Under the pieces are notes generated by a model, which was not told the DNA's origin, made no database searches, and worked only from the letters and a program-made list of their open reading frames with translations. A DNA stretch of 6,548 nt from Hadesarchaea archaeon. GTDB lineage: Archaea; Hadarchaeota; Hadarchaeia; Hadarchaeales; Hadarchaeaceae. A program made the translations under genes and the position numbers. Positions 5,036 through 6,548 of this stretch are shown piece by piece (positions within the stretch are counted from its first letter, which is position 1; the number at the start of each line of letters is the position of its first letter). Location: positions 1 to 6,548 of the forward strand of contig JAUWXD010000018.1 of NCBI GenBank assembly GCA_030616505.1, in the 5' to 3' direction.

Positions 5036-6548
5036 TTAGACCTTGAGCCCCATTGCAGCTTTTATAAACGCGCTGAACACCGGCGATGGATTTCCTGGCC
5101 TAGATTTGAACTCGGGATGAAATTGAGTAGCTAGGAAGAATGGATGTTGTGAGGGACGTTTCGGTATTTCTAGAATTTCCATTCGCCTACCATCAAGCGA
5201 CTTCCCAGAAAATTTCAAACCCGCCTTGGTAAGTTTTGGGATGTATTTTGGATTGACCTCGTATCTATGTCTATGGCGCTCTTGAATCCTATTTTTCTTG
5301 TATATCTTGAGAGCTTTTGTGTATATCTTGAAAGCTTTCGTGCTATCTGAGACACGTATCTCGTGCGCCCCAAGCCTCATCGTGCCGCCGAGTTCCTTTA
5401 CTCTCTTTTGTTCCGGCAGGATGTCAATCACAGGATGGGGCGTCCTTGGCCCGAGTTCGACACTGTTCGCCTTCTCCAGACCCATGCTTCTGGCGAACTC
5501 TACAGTTGCAAGCTGGAACCCAAAACACAGACCTAAGAATGGAATTGAATGTTCTCTAGCGTATCTGATGGCCGAGATTTTACCCTCGCTTCCCCGCTGA
5601 CCAAAACCTCCGGGCACCAGTATGCCGCCGTAAGTAGAAAGGGTTCCCAACGCATCTTTTGATTTTTCGAATCTTTCCGCGTCTACCCAATGTATCTCGA
5701 TTTTGCAGTCGTGTGCTGCCGCGGCATGTTTGAGGGCCTCGTTTATGCTCAGGTAGGTATCGGAGATTCTGATGTACTTCCCGACCATTGCTATCCTTAC
5801 CGCCCTCCTCGGCTTCTCCATCCGTTCGACGATATTTCTCCATTCTAACAAGTCCTTCTTTTTGGTGTCGAGTCCAAGCTTCTCAAGCAGTAAAGTGCCA
5901 AGTCCTTCCTCTTCGAGCAGGAGGGGGACCCTGTATATGTTCTTAACATCCCGGGCGCTCACCACAGCATTTTCGTGCACGTTGCAGAAGAGTGAGATTT
6001 TTCGTTTCCCGCCTTCATTCAGAGCCTTCTTCGCCCTGCACACTATCGCATCGGGCATTATTCCGAGCTCTCTAAGTTTCTGGACGCTACGTTGTGTTGG
6101 CTTCGTCTTTTGTTCACCGACTACATCTAGCACGGGCACGAGCGTCACGTGAACGGACGCCACATTGTTTGGCCCTTCTTCCAGTTTTAACTGCCTCACC
6201 GCTTCGAGGAAAGGCATGCTTTCTATATCGCCCACAGTTCCGCCGATTTCGACCAAGCACACTTCGACCTTGCTGTCTCGGGCAACCTTGCGAATGCGGT
6301 CTTTGATGACATCGGTGATGTGGGGGATGATTTGGACAGTTTTGCCGAGATAATCCCCTTTTCTCTCCTTTCTTATCACCTCACCATAGATTTGTCCGGT
6401 GGTGATGTTGTGCTCCTTTGTCAAGTTTATATCTAAGAAACGTTCGTAGTGCCCCATGTCAAGGTCTATCTCGCCGCCGTCTTCGGTGACGAAGATTTCA
6501 CCATGCTCAAATGGATTCATCGTGCCAGCGTCGACATTTAGGTAAGGA
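5036..6548 (-). CDS. pyrG: CTP synthase (glutamine-hydrolysing), N-terminus outside the window
   Basis: PyrG makes CTP from UTP, ATP and glutamine, the last step of de novo pyrimidine nucleotide synthesis. The frame stays open to the edge: the codons before the ATG at 6520 read PYLNVDAGT, the conserved lead-in to MNPFEHGE, so that ATG is internal. By comparison with E. coli PyrG about 42 N-terminal residues, including the ATP P-loop, are missing. Counting from the internal Met: the synthetase domain spans roughly 1-235 with [11 protein letters not shown] (91-101) and KTKPTQRSV (138-146); the class I glutaminase domain follows, with PGGFGQRG (303-310), nucleophile Cys332 in GLCFGFQ, and His468/Glu470 in QFHPEF. 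The distance of 136 from Cys to His equals that in E. coli (379 to 515). The protein carries an unusual duplicated [14 protein letters not shown] segment at 394-407. No P-loop or regulatory region can be judged here. Identity is certain; allosteric behaviour is inferred from the family. Confidence 0.97.
   Translation of the reverse strand, partial: PYLNVDAGTMNPFEHGEIFVTEDGGEIDLDMGHYERFLDINLTKEHNITTGQIYGEVIRKERKGDYLGKTVQIIPHITDVIKDRIRKVARDSKVEVCLVEIGGTVGDIESMPFLEAVRQLKLEEGPNNVASVHVTLVPVLDVVGEQKTKPTQRSVQKLRELGIMPDAIVCRAKKALNEGGKRKISLFCNVHENAVVSARDVKNIYRVPLLLEEEGLGTLLLEKLGLDTKKKDLLEWRNIVERMEKPRRAVRIAMVGKYIRISDTYLSINEALKHAAAAHDCKIEIHWVDAERFEKSKDALGTLSTYGGILVPGGFGQRGSEGKISAIRYAREHSIPFLGLCFGFQLATVEFARSMGLEKANSVELGPRTPHPVIDILPEQKRVKELGGTMRLGAHEIRVSDSTKAFKIYTKALKIYKKNRIQERHRHRYEVNPKYIPKLTKAGLKFSGKSLDGRRMEILEIPKRPSQHPFFLATQFHPEFKSRPGNPSPVFSAFIKAAMGLKV
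5300..5341 (-). repeat. In-frame 21-bp tandem duplication within pyrG
   Basis: Two adjacent 21-base units, 5300-5320 and 5321-5341, match at 19 of 21 positions. On the coding strand they encode TKAFKIY followed by TKALKIY (residues 394-407 counted from the internal Met at 6520). One mismatch is silent in a Thr codon and the other changes Phe to Leu. The segment lies between MRLGA and ERHRHRYE in the glutaminase domain. Here that interval has 28 residues, against 21 in E. coli PyrG, so the gain equals one repeat unit. Confidence 0.9.

Noticed and set aside
6518..6520. ATG as the start of pyrG
   Set aside because: The frame continues upstream with PYLNVDAGT, part of the conserved PyrG N-terminal domain, so this Met is internal and the gene is cut by the window edge.
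1..6548. CRISPR arrays, insertion sequences, integration sites, tRNA or rRNA genes, defence genes
   Set aside because: No regularly spaced repeats, transposase or integrase motifs, terminal inverted repeats or RNA-gene signatures were seen; gene content is ordinary metabolism apart from DUF1846.

Overview
The window looks like chromosomal housekeeping and redox-metabolism DNA from an anaerobic prokaryote, most likely an archaeon. This rests on TATA-like boxes placed about where archaeal promoters need them, one apparently leaderless gene, T-tract rather than hairpin terminators, frequent AGA/AGG/ATA codons, and glutamate dehydrogenase and CTP synthase proteins that read like archaeal family members. 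I cannot name the lineage from sequence alone; an uncultured Thermoproteota/Bathyarchaeia-type genome is a guess.

Layout, left to right: (1) 1-1189, minus strand, the N-terminal four-fifths of a DUF1846 (UPF0371) protein cut by the left edge. (2) 1190-1373, a 184-bp divergent intergenic region with candidate promoters for both sides and an imperfect inverted repeat whose arms sit at matching distances from the two start codons. (3) 1374-3639, plus strand, a two-gene operon encoding both subunits of an Nfn/SudBA-type NAD(P)H:ferredoxin oxidoreductase, with an 8-nt stop/start overlap. (4) 3646-4908, minus strand, hexameric-type glutamate dehydrogenase, converging on the nfn operon with only 6 bp between stops. 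(5) 4909-5035, intergenic, with the gdh promoter and the pyrG T-tract terminator. (6) 5036 to the right edge, minus strand, CTP synthase PyrG, lacking only about 42 N-terminal residues that lie outside the window.

Together: the Nfn pair exchanges electrons between NADH, NADPH and ferredoxin; glutamate dehydrogenase interconverts 2-oxoglutarate plus ammonia and glutamate using NAD(P)H; PyrG uses glutamine as nitrogen donor for CTP. A redox/nitrogen link between Nfn and GDH is plausible, but the convergent arrangement does not prove co-regulation. The DUF1846 protein has no established role.

I see no mobile element, CRISPR array, tRNA or rRNA, and no stretch over 300 bases lacks a gene. No clearly new multi-gene system is visible. 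The most concrete oddity is a near-perfect in-frame 21-bp tandem duplication in pyrG that adds seven residues to the glutaminase domain; next are the paired elements in the divergent promoter region and the orphan DUF1846 gene itself.
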